64,000 nt of DNA from the NCBI GenBank assembly GCA_024641705.1, contig JAHECO010000006.1, positions 62,001 to 126,000 on the forward strand, read 5' to 3'. Source of the DNA: Candidatus Kryptoniota bacterium. Its GTDB lineage: Bacteria; Bacteroidota; Ignavibacteria; Kryptoniales; JAKASW01. This document shows positions 9,562 to 18,670 of this stretch, one piece after another. Made by a program: the position numbers and the translations under genes. A model generated the notes under the pieces. The model was not told the DNA's origin. It searched no databases and worked only from the letters and a program-made list of their open reading frames with translations. The stretch's first letter is position 1. The number at the start of each line of letters is the position of its first letter.

Positions 9562-11276
9562 GGTCCGTTATCGGTAGGATAATTTCAAACGAAATACGGC
9601 TTGAGATGCGCGCCAACGCACCGGGAATGCTCACGCTTGTGAACAAGAACACGCATGAGATTGTAGCAAAGTCGACACGGATGGAGTTGCTTGTCCGCAC
9701 ACCAGACGAAATATCTGAGCCGGTGTTCCTATCGAACGTGACGTCAGCTGAAATTTCCGACGAATCCTTCATCAGGCTGAAGTATGGCGACAGATCGTCG
9801 GGATATGAAGCCTTGTTGACCATCTCAGGGTCTGAACATGGAATAAAATTCGATATTGATGTCAAGTCTCCGAAAGTAATTTGGCTTGTCGAATGGAAGA
9901 TTACCGGACTTGTGCTGGAAGGTGTTGTCGTTCCCGCGCTCGGAGGGCAGATCCTTACCGAGGAGATGCCGCCCGGACAGTCGGTCAGTTACAAATATCC
10001 ATTTTGGTGGAACGCTCAGTTCGTTTTGGGCCAGACCGAAAAGGGCGGCATATTGCTCGGCTCGCGTGACCCCAGTCCCGATCTAAAGATGCTGAGGGTC
10101 ACGAGAGACGCGGCAGGATTTGGGTTAGCACTGGGCTTTGAAGCGCCCGGACCGCTCCGGGAAAAGACGCTGAAAGCTGAGTGGTATCTGGACTGTTATC
10201 ATGGCGACTGGAAAAGTGCGGCGGTCAAATACCAACACTGGATGGAGAAGGCGTTTCGGGTAGAGCCGCTCGACTCGAACAAGTATTTCCCTTCATGGGC
10301 AAAGTCGATAGACTTCGTGCTGGAAATATGGGGAATGAGAAAGGACCGGCCTCAACCTCATCACACTTTCGGACAAATCGCCGATAGGCTGAAGGCCTGG
10401 CGGAAGCTTCATCCTCCCGAACGGACGCTCGTCTATCTTCCCGGCTTTGCGGAAGGAGGGATAGACTCCAGAGCTCCTGATTATAATCCGAGCGCTGAAC
10501 TCGGGGGAAAGCAAGGGTTCAGGGATCTTGTCGATCTGGCGCACACTCTCGGTTACAAGGTCATGATACACACTAACGTGCTTGCGCTTACTTACAGCCA
10601 TCCTTTGTTTCCATCGCTGAAAGAGCATCAGGTCGTAGATGTCTTCGGAAGGCCGCAGGGTTGGGCTCTCGACATGGATGGCGATTGGCTGACAGAACCG
10701 TATTTTGCTTACGTCAATCCCGGCGCGAAGGCGTGGGGAGATTTAATGGAGAAAGTCCTCGGTAATCTGATTAGGGAATTTTCTCTCGATGCTGTGTTTC
10801 TTGATCAAACGCTCCTCGCATTCAACGTTTCGAAGGGGCCGAACTTCGTTGCGGGAATGAGGTCGCATATCGCTCGCCTGCAAAAGTCGTTTCCCGAGAT
10901 TCTCTTCGCTGGAGAAGGAATGCACGAACAGGTGGTAAGCGTGTTACCGATGGCGCAGATACACGGCATTGACAGCATAACCGAAGTCCACGGGCTCGAA
11001 GGCGTAACACGCTGGAAGAAGGCGCACCCAATTTCGACATTTATTTTCGGCCGCTACACCCGTTTCGTGGCTCATTTGTTGGCAAAGCATCCTTCTAATC
11101 CAATATTTCATTTGCAGGAGAAAGCTTACTCGGAACTCGGTGTGATACCGGCGCTTTGTCTTTACGACAACGACCAACCGATCGATATGCCGGAGGTCAG
11201 GAGAATGATTAGGCGTGCGTCTAGGCTGATGACGCACACGAAGCCAAACCAGGAGAAGAAGATTGGAAAGAATTAA
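9558..11276 (+). CDS. GH-D/DUF6259-like glycoside hydrolase
   Basis: A 572-residue protein with an N-terminal beta-sandwich (residues 1 to ~240, including YPFWWNAQFVLGQTEKGG) and a TIM-barrel half. Barrel signatures are VYLPGFAEGGIDSRAPDYNP, GYKVMIHTNVLALTYSHP, FSLDAVFLDQTLLAFN (candidate catalytic Asp) and LFAGEGMHEQ (candidate catalytic Glu). This layout resembles DUF6259 proteins and distantly GH36/GH101-type alpha-glycosidases. No signal peptide is seen, so it is probably cytoplasmic. The start codon overlaps the AllA-like stop by 4 bp and its tail overlaps the next gene by 14 bp, pointing to tight co-translation. I cannot name the substrate. Confidence 0.6.
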   Translation: MRSVIGRIISNEIRLEMRANAPGMLTLVNKNTHEIVAKSTRMELLVRTPDEISEPVFLSNVTSAEISDESFIRLKYGDRSSGYEALLTISGSEHGIKFDIDVKSPKVIWLVEWKITGLVLEGVVVPALGGQILTEEMPPGQSVSYKYPFWWNAQFVLGQTEKGGILLGSRDPSPDLKMLRVTRDAAGFGLALGFEAPGPLREKTLKAEWYLDCYHGDWKSAAVKYQHWMEKAFRVEPLDSNKYFPSWAKSIDFVLEIWGMRKDRPQPHHTFGQIADRLKAWRKLHPPERTLVYLPGFAEGGIDSRAPDYNPSAELGGKQGFRDLVDLAHTLGYKVMIHTNVLALTYSHPLFPSLKEHQVVDVFGRPQGWALDMDGDWLTEPYFAYVNPGAKAWGDLMEKVLGNLIREFSLDAVFLDQTLLAFNVSKGPNFVAGMRSHIARLQKSFPEILFAGEGMHEQVVSVLPMAQIHGIDSITEVHGLEGVTRWKKAHPISTFIFGRYTRFVAHLLAKHPSNPIFHLQEKAYSELGVIPALCLYDNDQPIDMPEVRRMIRRASRLMTHTKPNQEKKIGKN

Positions 11277-12420
11277 GGCGGCCGTGATTGGCACCGGGTT
11301 CATCGGGCCCGCACATATCGAAGCGCTAAAGAGATCCGGGGGAGTCGACGTTGTCGCCGTCGCTTCTGCTGAGCCGGAAAAGGCAAGGGCGATCGCTGAC
11401 GAATTTGCCATCACAAGGGTCTATACCGATTGGAAGGACGCGGTCGCGGATAAAGAAGTACAGGTCATTCACAATTGTACCCCGAACAACCTCCATTACC
11501 AGGTTAACAGGGCCGCTATTCTTGCGGGAAAGCACATAATCTCGGAGAAGCCGCTGACGCTGAACTCACGCGAGTCAGCAGATCTTGTCAAGCTGGCGAG
11601 AACACAACGCGTCGTAAACGCGATCGACTTCAACTATCGGTTCTACCCGCTTATACAGCAAGCAAGGGAGATGATTCTTCGTGGTGAACTTGGAGCAATC
11701 TTTCTCGTACACGGCCATTATCTGCAGGATTGGCTTTTCTACGTGACAGATTGGAACTGGCGGCTGGACACAAAAGCCGGCGGGTCGTCGCGGGCCGTGG
11801 CAGACATAGGATCCCATTGGTGCGATTTGATGCAATTCGTCACCGGGCAAAGAATCGAGAGCGTTTTCGCGGAACTTGTAACCGTACACACAAAACGAAA
11901 CAAACCGGCTCACTCTGTTGAGACCTTTAAGGGCAAGGAGTCACACGGCGACGGTGAATTTGAGTCCGTCCCGATAAAAACCGAGGACGCTGGGATCGTG
12001 ATTCTCAAATTTGAGAACGGTACGCGCGGAGTGTTCACTGTCTCGCAAGTAAGCGCCGGAAGAAAAAACTATCAGTCTTTCGAGATCGACGGCAGCCGGA
12101 AGTCGCTGGCATGGAACCAGGAAGATCCGAACCAACTGTGGATCGGTTACAGGGAGAAGCCGAACGAGATCCTCTTGAAAGATCCGTCGCTGATGAGTCC
12201 AAGAGTCAATAAGTACGCCCATTACCCCGGCGGCCACCCGGAAGGCTATCCTGACGGCCTGAAGAATTTCTTCGGAAACGTTTATGATTTCATCAGGAGT
12301 AAACGGAACCCCCTCAAGGACCGACCCGACTTCCCGACTTTTGAGGACGGACATTTTGAGATGAAGCTCGTAGATGCCGTCCTTAGAAGCAACAAGGAGA
12401 AGAGATGGATCCAGGTGTAA
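11263..12420 (+). CDS. Gfo/Idh/MocA-family oxidoreductase
   Basis: A 385-residue NAD(P)-dependent dehydrogenase of the glucose-fructose oxidoreductase / inositol dehydrogenase type. The Rossmann motif AVIGTGFIGPAHIEAL is at the start and the catalytic EKP motif is in HIISEKPLTLN near residue 95. A C-terminal alpha/beta domain of the GFO_IDH_MocA_C kind follows, with GGSSRAVADIGSHWCDLMQF. The start is TTG 11263, inside the end of the preceding gene, preceded by GAGAAGAAG. Together with the next sugar-isomerase-like gene it fits the oxidise/isomerise/hydrolyse scheme used for 3-keto-glycoside breakdown. That role is inference from neighbours only. Confidence 0.85.
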   Translation: MERIKAAVIGTGFIGPAHIEALKRSGGVDVVAVASAEPEKARAIADEFAITRVYTDWKDAVADKEVQVIHNCTPNNLHYQVNRAAILAGKHIISEKPLTLNSRESADLVKLARTQRVVNAIDFNYRFYPLIQQAREMILRGELGAIFLVHGHYLQDWLFYVTDWNWRLDTKAGGSSRAVADIGSHWCDLMQFVTGQRIESVFAELVTVHTKRNKPAHSVETFKGKESHGDGEFESVPIKTEDAGIVILKFENGTRGVFTVSQVSAGRKNYQSFEIDGSRKSLAWNQEDPNQLWIGYREKPNEILLKDPSLMSPRVNKYAHYPGGHPEGYPDGLKNFFGNVYDFIRSKRNPLKDRPDFPTFEDGHFEMKLVDAVLRSNKEKRWIQV

Positions 12421-12453
12421 GTACTAACCGTCAAAGGCGTTGGAGGAATTAAC

Positions 12454-13380
12454 ATGAAACTTGGTTTTCTTACCGCTTGCCTGCCGCAGGTAGGGTTGAC
12501 TGAGCTTGTCAAATGGGCTTCAAGCAAGGGGTTTGAAGCGCTCGAACTCGCTGCATGGCCGGTGAATTCCAGCCGCGATTACCAGGCGCGCCAGATAGAT
12601 GCGGCTCGCTTCACGAAAGAAGAAGCGAAGCGAGTGAAAGATCTGTTTGCTGAATATAAGATGGCAATTTCAGCAATGGCATACTACGACAATAACCTCG
12701 ATCCCGATTTGAAGGTGAGAAAACATCATCTCGATCATTTGTACAAGGTAATCAGTTCGGCTTCGCTTCTCGGTGTTCCATACGTCGGTACATTCGTTGG
12801 GGGTAGACCCGACAAGGAACCGGGCGAGATTATCAGAGAAATCGGCAAGGTATTCAAAGAGATTATGAAGATTGCCGACGACAACGGCGTGAAGATTATG
12901 ATCGAAAACTGTCCCATGGAGAACTGGCAAAGGTTCGGCCTTCCCGGCAACTACGCTTATTCGCCGGAGTTGTGGGACGCGCTGTTCAATGAAATACCAA
13001 GCGACAGCTTCGGATTGAATCTCGACCCATCTCATTTATATTGGCTCGGCATAGATTATATCCAGTGTATCAAAGACTACGCCCCGAAAATCTTCCACAC
13101 TCATGCCAAGGACGCGGAAATACTTATCGATGGGAAACAAAGGTACGGAATTTTCTCACGCCAGATCGAACCAACGCCCTGGAAGTCGGGTTGGTGGAGA
13201 TACAGGATGCCGGGACTAGGTCAAATCGACTGGCAGAAGTACATTTCGGCACTTCAGGAAGTTGGTTACGAAGGAACTCTTTCGATTGAACATGAGGATC
13301 CGGTCTGGGAGGGATCCGAAGAGAAAGTGAAGCGGGGACTTGTCGCCGGCCTGAAGCATTTGTCGCAATTCGTGGTATAG
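12454..13380 (+). CDS. Sugar phosphate isomerase/epimerase (AP-endonuclease-2-like TIM barrel)
   Basis: A 308-residue xylose-isomerase-like TIM barrel. Metal-ligand segments typical of the family are present: VKIMIENCPMENW (Glu), GLNLDPSHLYW (Asp and His), HTHAKDAE (His) and TLSIEHEDPVWEGS (Glu). Members isomerise or epimerise free or keto sugars and are often paired with Gfo/Idh/MocA dehydrogenases, as here. ATG 12454 has a strong GGAGGAATTAAC ribosome site 33 bp after the dehydrogenase. There is no export signal, so it is cytoplasmic. The exact sugar cannot be read from the sequence. Confidence 0.82.
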   Translation: MKLGFLTACLPQVGLTELVKWASSKGFEALELAAWPVNSSRDYQARQIDAARFTKEEAKRVKDLFAEYKMAISAMAYYDNNLDPDLKVRKHHLDHLYKVISSASLLGVPYVGTFVGGRPDKEPGEIIREIGKVFKEIMKIADDNGVKIMIENCPMENWQRFGLPGNYAYSPELWDALFNEIPSDSFGLNLDPSHLYWLGIDYIQCIKDYAPKIFHTHAKDAEILIDGKQRYGIFSRQIEPTPWKSGWWRYRMPGLGQIDWQKYISALQEVGYEGTLSIEHEDPVWEGSEEKVKRGLVAGLKHLSQFVV

Positions 13381-13416
13381 GCATTGGCAGCCAAGAGAGG
13401 AATAAGAAAAGGTAGA

Positions 13417-15561
13417 ATGGAAACAAACGATTTATCCCCAAAGGAATGCATTCTATACGGCGCCCAATATTACCGGGCACCTTCTCCCGCCGAGAGTGAC
13501 TGGGACAGCGACCTCAGGAGGATGTCGGAACTCGGCTTCAATACCGTGAAGTTCTGGCTGCAATGGCGTTGGAACAACCCACGGGAAAACGAGTTTTATT
13601 TCGACGACATAGATAAGCTGATGGCGCTTGCCGACAAACATCACCTGCGTGTGATGCTAAATACAATTTTCGATGTTGCACCGGCTTGGATTTACAAAAA
13701 GTACCCGGACGCCTCGATGGTTACGCTGGATGGGAGGATGATCGGTCCACAGACACAGCCTCACAGACAAATCGGAGGGCTCGGTCTCTGCTTCAACCAT
13801 GACGAGGCGATGGAATACATGTTCGCTTTCCTCCGCGAAGCCGTGAACCGCTACAAGAATCATCCCTCGCTTGAAATATGGAACGTCGGCAGCGAACCGG
13901 AGCTGACGAGCAGCATGAGCGAGATGCGGCTCTACGCAGATGACTCGAACAAAATGGGGGACATGCTCTGTTATTGCAACAGGTGCCGGAACAAGTTCAG
14001 AATCTGGCTTCGTAAGAAGTACGGGGAGATCGGGAGGCTGAATATTTCATGGAACAGGAATTACTTGTCATTTGAAGACGCAGAAGTTCCGATGACCAGG
14101 AATACATTTAACGACCTTTCCGACTGGCGTATGTTCTTCGTCCACACACTCGGTGAGAACGTAAAACGCAGATTTGAAGAAGCCAAAGCGATCGATGCGG
14201 GAAAGCACAGGCTTATGTGCCACCATGTTTTCGTCCAGGGATTTCCCGTCGTATCTACGGCCAATGATCCCTGGAACGTGGCGCGATTCGGCGACATGCA
14301 TGGCATTACTCAAATGGACGACCCGATGATGGTCGATATCCTAAGATCGAGTGCTCATGATAAGACAATAATCTCGGCCGAAATGCTGATGCTTCCGGGT
14401 TACACTCTGGATCTTCCGCGGACAATCGATATGAACGACATAAAGAGATTTGTCTTTAGCGGGATTGCGGCGAACTTGAAAGGTTTTCTCTTCTGGCAGT
14501 TCCGTCCTGAACTGCTTGGGAGGGAAGCACCCACGTGGGGGTTGACTTTTCCCGACGGCCGGGATACTCCATGGCTAAAAGCGTTTGCGGAAGTCGGTAG
14601 GGTAATTCAAAAGAACGGCGATCTCTTCCTGCATGCGCGTCCGCGGGAAGCCGAAGTCGCTCTTCTATACAGCCCGGAGAACCAGATATTTGCATGGGCT
14701 TCGACAGGTTCGGAGATGAATGTGACGCGCTCCCTCCTTGGTGTGCACAAGGCGCTTTATAACAGGAACTTCAACGTGGACTTCGTGCATCCGACGGATT
14801 TCGAGACGGGATACTTCAAGAAATACAAGGTCATATATATCCCCTTTCCTTACCGAATCGACAAGAAAGTTGCTGAATCGCTCGAGTCGTGGATTAAAAG
14901 CGGTGGAGTACTGGTGGCGGAAGCGTACTTCGGCGGTTGGAACACGGAGCTTGGGCGCCATTCGGACAAGATTCCGGGATACGGCTTCGATCGGATATTC
15001 AAAGTGATTCAGGGCGTCGTTGAGCCGGCAGATGTGTCAATGTCCTCTAATATTGTATCAAAGAAGAAGCTGCCCGGTGCACCGGCGGGGACTCCAGCCG
15101 CCTGCTCGATCGTGAAAGAAGCGCTCATTCCTAAGGGCGCAAATGTCCTGGCGGAGTTCGAAACGGGTGAACCAGCAATAACTCTCTCTGAGTACGGAAA
15201 AGGGAAGGCGATACTGATAGGAACGTATCTTGGGCTGTCATACCATCGTACGGGAAGTGATAAGTCCGGTGACCTGATCGCGTCTCTCGTGAAACATGCG
15301 GTGAAGATCGAAGGACCGGAGGTCATAGGAAAATCCCGCGTAAGAATCGACGTGTTAGAAAACAGTGGCGAACCCGTCTTCGTGATTTTCAGGAACCTTA
15401 GTGACAGGACGACGAAGTCTACGTTTGCGCTGCCGTCATTCGATAAGTCCGCTTTGATTGAGGTCTTCAGCGCAGAGAAAATGAAGCTGCGAGTAAACAA
15501 ATCTACCTCTGCTGGTGAAATAATCTTGAAACCGCGCGAAGTGAAGGTCTTCCGTGCCTAG
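13417..15561 (+). CDS. GH42-family beta-galactosidase-like protein
   Basis: 714 residues from ATG 13417, which sits 5 bp after AAAAGG. A TTG at 13384 could add 11 residues. The barrel starts with YGAQYYRAPSPAESDWD...FNTVKFWLQWRW, the GH42 opening. The zinc-type cysteine set is intact: C125, C185, C187 and C190 (MLCYCNRCRNKFRIWLRK). The nucleophile is likely Glu322 in ISAEMLMLPG. The acid/base segment reads WNVGSEPE, so the usual Asn before the catalytic Glu (Glu160) is Ser159. A trimerisation-like domain (LLYSPENQIFAWA) and a small C-terminal beta domain follow. There is no signal peptide. The substrate may be a galactoside, an arabinoside or something else in view of the altered motif. Confidence 0.82.
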   Translation: METNDLSPKECILYGAQYYRAPSPAESDWDSDLRRMSELGFNTVKFWLQWRWNNPRENEFYFDDIDKLMALADKHHLRVMLNTIFDVAPAWIYKKYPDASMVTLDGRMIGPQTQPHRQIGGLGLCFNHDEAMEYMFAFLREAVNRYKNHPSLEIWNVGSEPELTSSMSEMRLYADDSNKMGDMLCYCNRCRNKFRIWLRKKYGEIGRLNISWNRNYLSFEDAEVPMTRNTFNDLSDWRMFFVHTLGENVKRRFEEAKAIDAGKHRLMCHHVFVQGFPVVSTANDPWNVARFGDMHGITQMDDPMMVDILRSSAHDKTIISAEMLMLPGYTLDLPRTIDMNDIKRFVFSGIAANLKGFLFWQFRPELLGREAPTWGLTFPDGRDTPWLKAFAEVGRVIQKNGDLFLHARPREAEVALLYSPENQIFAWASTGSEMNVTRSLLGVHKALYNRNFNVDFVHPTDFETGYFKKYKVIYIPFPYRIDKKVAESLESWIKSGGVLVAEAYFGGWNTELGRHSDKIPGYGFDRIFKVIQGVVEPADVSMSSNIVSKKKLPGAPAGTPAACSIVKEALIPKGANVLAEFETGEPAITLSEYGKGKAILIGTYLGLSYHRTGSDKSGDLIASLVKHAVKIEGPEVIGKSRVRIDVLENSGEPVFVIFRNLSDRTTKSTFALPSFDKSALIEVFSAEKMKLRVNKSTSAGEIILKPREVKVFRA

Positions 15562-16903
15562 TTTCCCTGGCATATCGCAATTCGAAAATGAATACCTGCG
15601 TCTTCGCTGGAACCTTGCCGCGAATTTGTTCGACGGCTCGCTTTATGCATTTGGAATGAGTTTCGTCACGCTGCACACAGTACTTCCGGTATTGGTGGAG
15701 AAGATCGGCGGCAGCAACGTCGCCATCGGCCTGATCACCGTCGTCTGGACGATCGGGTTCAATTTCCCGCAGATCTTGGTGGCTAATTTCGTTCAGAAGT
15801 ACGAACCAAAGAAGACACTCATGCTGATTACCTCTATGGCGCAGAGAATCCCCTGGCTGCTCCTCTCGCTTACCTGTTTCTTCCTGATCGGTAAGGTCAA
15901 CAAGCCGATGGGACTCATCTTGTTCTTTGTCCTGTTCGGGCTGGCCGCTGTCGGGGGGAGCATAAACCTCACGGCTTGGTTTTCGCTCGTCATGCGAATA
16001 ACTCCGGTTCAACTTCGTGGCCGCATGTTCGCAGCAAGGGCTATCGTGGGCGCCATCCTGGGCATCATCGGCGGAATTCTGGTAACCGAGATACTTGGAG
16101 CTGTCTCATATCCTGACAACTTCGGGTTACTTTTTCTCATCGCATTTACATGCATGATGCTCTCTTACGTTTCCCTCACTACGCTTGAGGAAGGGAAGAA
16201 TAGGCCGCGGTCGCCAGGCATGGATTACGCAAGATTCTTCCGTGCGCTTCCCAGGATACTGAGTTCAGAACACAACTTTCGTAACTTCATGATTTCCGAT
16301 TCATTACAGATCGCTTCTACCATGGCGGGAGCGTTTTATATCGTTCATGCCATCCAGAAATTCTCGCTCTCTTACATTTATGCCGGCACATTTACCGTTG
16401 TAAATATGGTCAGCATGATAGTCGGAAACGTGTTCTTCGGATTTATCGCTGACCGGTTTGGGCACAAACTGAATATCATCCTTGCCGGTCTCTCAGCTTT
16501 CGGGGCGGCGCTCACCGCGATAATTGCGCCAAGCGTTGAGGCCTACTTTTTAGTGTTCGTTTTCTGGACTTTCATGAACGGGCTAAACGGAGTCTCCAGG
16601 CTTCCGATCATTGCGGAGATATCACCGGAAGATGAACTTCCGACCCATATAGCGCTGGCAAATATGATCGATTCGCCCTTTGCACTCACTGGCATACTGG
16701 CGGGGTTCATCGCCAACTTTTGGGGATACGACCTGGTCTTCGCGGTGGCGGCCCTGCTGGCAATTACCTCAGTCGTATGGCTAATCGTCACCTTCGAGGA
16801 GCCCAGAAATAAAGTCTCGAAGCACCCAGGCTCAGGTGCACCCGTGTTGGAGAGAATCATTCCATTCAGTGAACCGGACCTAAGAATGAGTCTCTCCGAG
16901 TGA
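15554..16903 (+). CDS. MFS transporter, probable sugar uptake carrier
   Basis: A 449-residue protein with about 12 hydrophobic helices, beginning at LAANLFDGSLYAFGMSFVTL. The cytoplasmic loop QLRGRMFAARAIVGAILG after helix 4 and the repeated GFIADRFGHKLNIILAG loop between the two halves mark the major facilitator superfamily. It starts at GTG 15554, overlapping the GH42 stop by 8 bp, which implies coupled expression. It is the only permease in the glycan run and there is no SusC/SusD, so it is the best candidate for bringing oligosaccharides to the signal-less GH42, GH106-like and DUF6259-like enzymes. Specificity is not visible. Confidence 0.83.
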   Translation: MPSFPGISQFENEYLRLRWNLAANLFDGSLYAFGMSFVTLHTVLPVLVEKIGGSNVAIGLITVVWTIGFNFPQILVANFVQKYEPKKTLMLITSMAQRIPWLLLSLTCFFLIGKVNKPMGLILFFVLFGLAAVGGSINLTAWFSLVMRITPVQLRGRMFAARAIVGAILGIIGGILVTEILGAVSYPDNFGLLFLIAFTCMMLSYVSLTTLEEGKNRPRSPGMDYARFFRALPRILSSEHNFRNFMISDSLQIASTMAGAFYIVHAIQKFSLSYIYAGTFTVVNMVSMIVGNVFFGFIADRFGHKLNIILAGLSAFGAALTAIIAPSVEAYFLVFVFWTFMNGLNGVSRLPIIAEISPEDELPTHIALANMIDSPFALTGILAGFIANFWGYDLVFAVAALLAITSVVWLIVTFEEPRNKVSKHPGSGAPVLERIIPFSEPDLRMSLSE

Positions 16904-16924
16904 AGATAAGAATCGGGACCTAAC

Positions 16925-18601
16925 ATGGATCGCAGGAAATTTCTAAGGGATACCGCTCTGGCGGGAATCGGGACGGCCATTTCAACACGCAAATTGTTTG
17001 CAGCTCCGATGATACTTACACCGAAGCGAACGCCGGCCCGGACTGCGGCCGGACAAGTTGCATTCAGGCCCGTTTATGTGCAGAAGAGTCTTGGACCGAA
17101 CCTCCTGAACTGGGCTTACGCGACTGATTCGAATTGGGACACTTTCCATTCGAACATCAATGCTGACAACAAGGGAGTCTACATCTCCGACACCGAGGGA
17201 CATGAGAAGTTCGGCGTGAATGTTCGCTGGAACGTTGAGGGATTCGGCTACACTTTCATAACTGCCGACAATGCAGGTGAGTTCTATGAACTTCCGCCCG
17301 AAGGCAAGACACTCAATTTGAACCTCAATTACGAGCTTGCCGCCAGCCGTGTTGCCCGGAACAGATTGAGATCAAGCCTGCACAGTCGCGACGGATGGCA
17401 GGCTTCGCACGAGGCTGCCGGATTTCTTGCTCTGTCGGAGGAATACCTTGCTGAAGCAAAGAAACACTTGGGCGACCATGAGGAAGTCGGCGGACTCTCC
17501 CAGAAGTCTCTCTATTACGCGTTATGGGGGAGCGAAATGCTCGAGCTCGATTATGCGAAGTCCCAAATTCTGAAGAACGGCCCCAAACCGGGTTTCTTCT
17601 TTGGATGCGACGCCCGCGCGTTCTACCAGATGTACCAGGATATTTTCGTTCCTCTGTTCACCGACATCTTCAATTACGGCACTATTACATTTGTCACCAA
17701 GGGGGACGGTATTATAAACGATTTTGAGCCGAAGGAGGGAGATTTGCGCTTCGGAATCAGAGACTTGCTCTACGATAAGCTGAAGCAAAAGGGCTTGAAA
17801 GTCGAAGGGCGGTTACTCTTCTGGTTCCATGAATGTTGTACTCCCGAATGGCTTAAGAAGAAGACATACCCTGAATTGTTGCGCTATGTCGAGCGGCATA
17901 CAAGGGAAGTTATCGGCCATTACGGCGAAGGGATGTATGCCTGGGAAATTGTTAATGAGCTCCATGACTGGGCGAACGAGCTTCAGCTGAACAACGAGCA
18001 GACCGTAGAGTTGACCAAACTTGCCTGTGAAGTTGCGAAGGACACTGCGCCTAATGTGCGCCGGCTGATAAATAATTGTTGTCCATTTGCAGAATATGTC
18101 CAGATGAAGCAATGGTCGGGCGAACCCGCGAAATATAACCAGCGAACGCCTGTCCAGTTCATCAGAGACCTTGTAGATGCAGGTGTTGACTTCGACATAA
18201 TAGGTCAACAAATGTATTTTCCCGAGCGAGATCTGCAAGACATAATTATGATGGTCGAAAGGTATGAACAGTTCAACAAGAAAGTACAGCTTTCAGAAAT
18301 CGGTGTGACAGCAGGTCCTACAAACAGGTCGGTGAAACTCGCAACCGTCGGGCTGCCGACCAAGCCTTATGAATGGCATAGGCCGTGGGATGAAGAGATG
18401 CAGGCAAACTGGTTAGAGGGAGTTTACACTCTCGGTTACAGCAAGCCGTATATCGAAGCAGCAGACTGGTTTGACTTCGTGGATCCATTCTCCTACATGG
18501 AGAACGGCGGACTGCTCAGAAATCCTGAAGGTGACAAGAAGGCCTCTTATTATCGTCTCCAGAAAATTGAAAAGGAATGGGGTGGACTACCTAAGAGCTA
18601 A
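16925..18601 (+). CDS. GH10 endo-xylanase-like protein with Tat signal (paralogue 1)
   Basis: A 558-residue protein. The N-terminus MDRRKFLRDTALAGIGTA is a twin-arginine signal, so it is exported folded. Residues ~45-220 form an N-terminal region of unknown fold shared with the next two genes (FHSNIN, GFGYTFITADN). The GH10 barrel follows, with the acid/base in YAWEIVNELHDWANE (Glu345) and the nucleophile in VQLSEIGVTAGP (Glu458). GH10 enzymes cut internal beta-1,4 bonds in xylan. It lies 22 bp after the MFS gene and heads a tandem set of three GH10 paralogues. The N-terminal region could be a carbohydrate-binding domain, but I do not recognise it. Confidence 0.85.
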   Translation: MDRRKFLRDTALAGIGTAISTRKLFAAPMILTPKRTPARTAAGQVAFRPVYVQKSLGPNLLNWAYATDSNWDTFHSNINADNKGVYISDTEGHEKFGVNVRWNVEGFGYTFITADNAGEFYELPPEGKTLNLNLNYELAASRVARNRLRSSLHSRDGWQASHEAAGFLALSEEYLAEAKKHLGDHEEVGGLSQKSLYYALWGSEMLELDYAKSQILKNGPKPGFFFGCDARAFYQMYQDIFVPLFTDIFNYGTITFVTKGDGIINDFEPKEGDLRFGIRDLLYDKLKQKGLKVEGRLLFWFHECCTPEWLKKKTYPELLRYVERHTREVIGHYGEGMYAWEIVNELHDWANELQLNNEQTVELTKLACEVAKDTAPNVRRLINNCCPFAEYVQMKQWSGEPAKYNQRTPVQFIRDLVDAGVDFDIIGQQMYFPERDLQDIIMMVERYEQFNKKVQLSEIGVTAGPTNRSVKLATVGLPTKPYEWHRPWDEEMQANWLEGVYTLGYSKPYIEAADWFDFVDPFSYMENGGLLRNPEGDKKASYYRLQKIEKEWGGLPKS

Positions 18602-18670
18602 AAAGAGACGAAGATCTCCAGACATTGGCTGCAGATGCAGACGCGTACAGGTTATATGTGACAATTAGCG

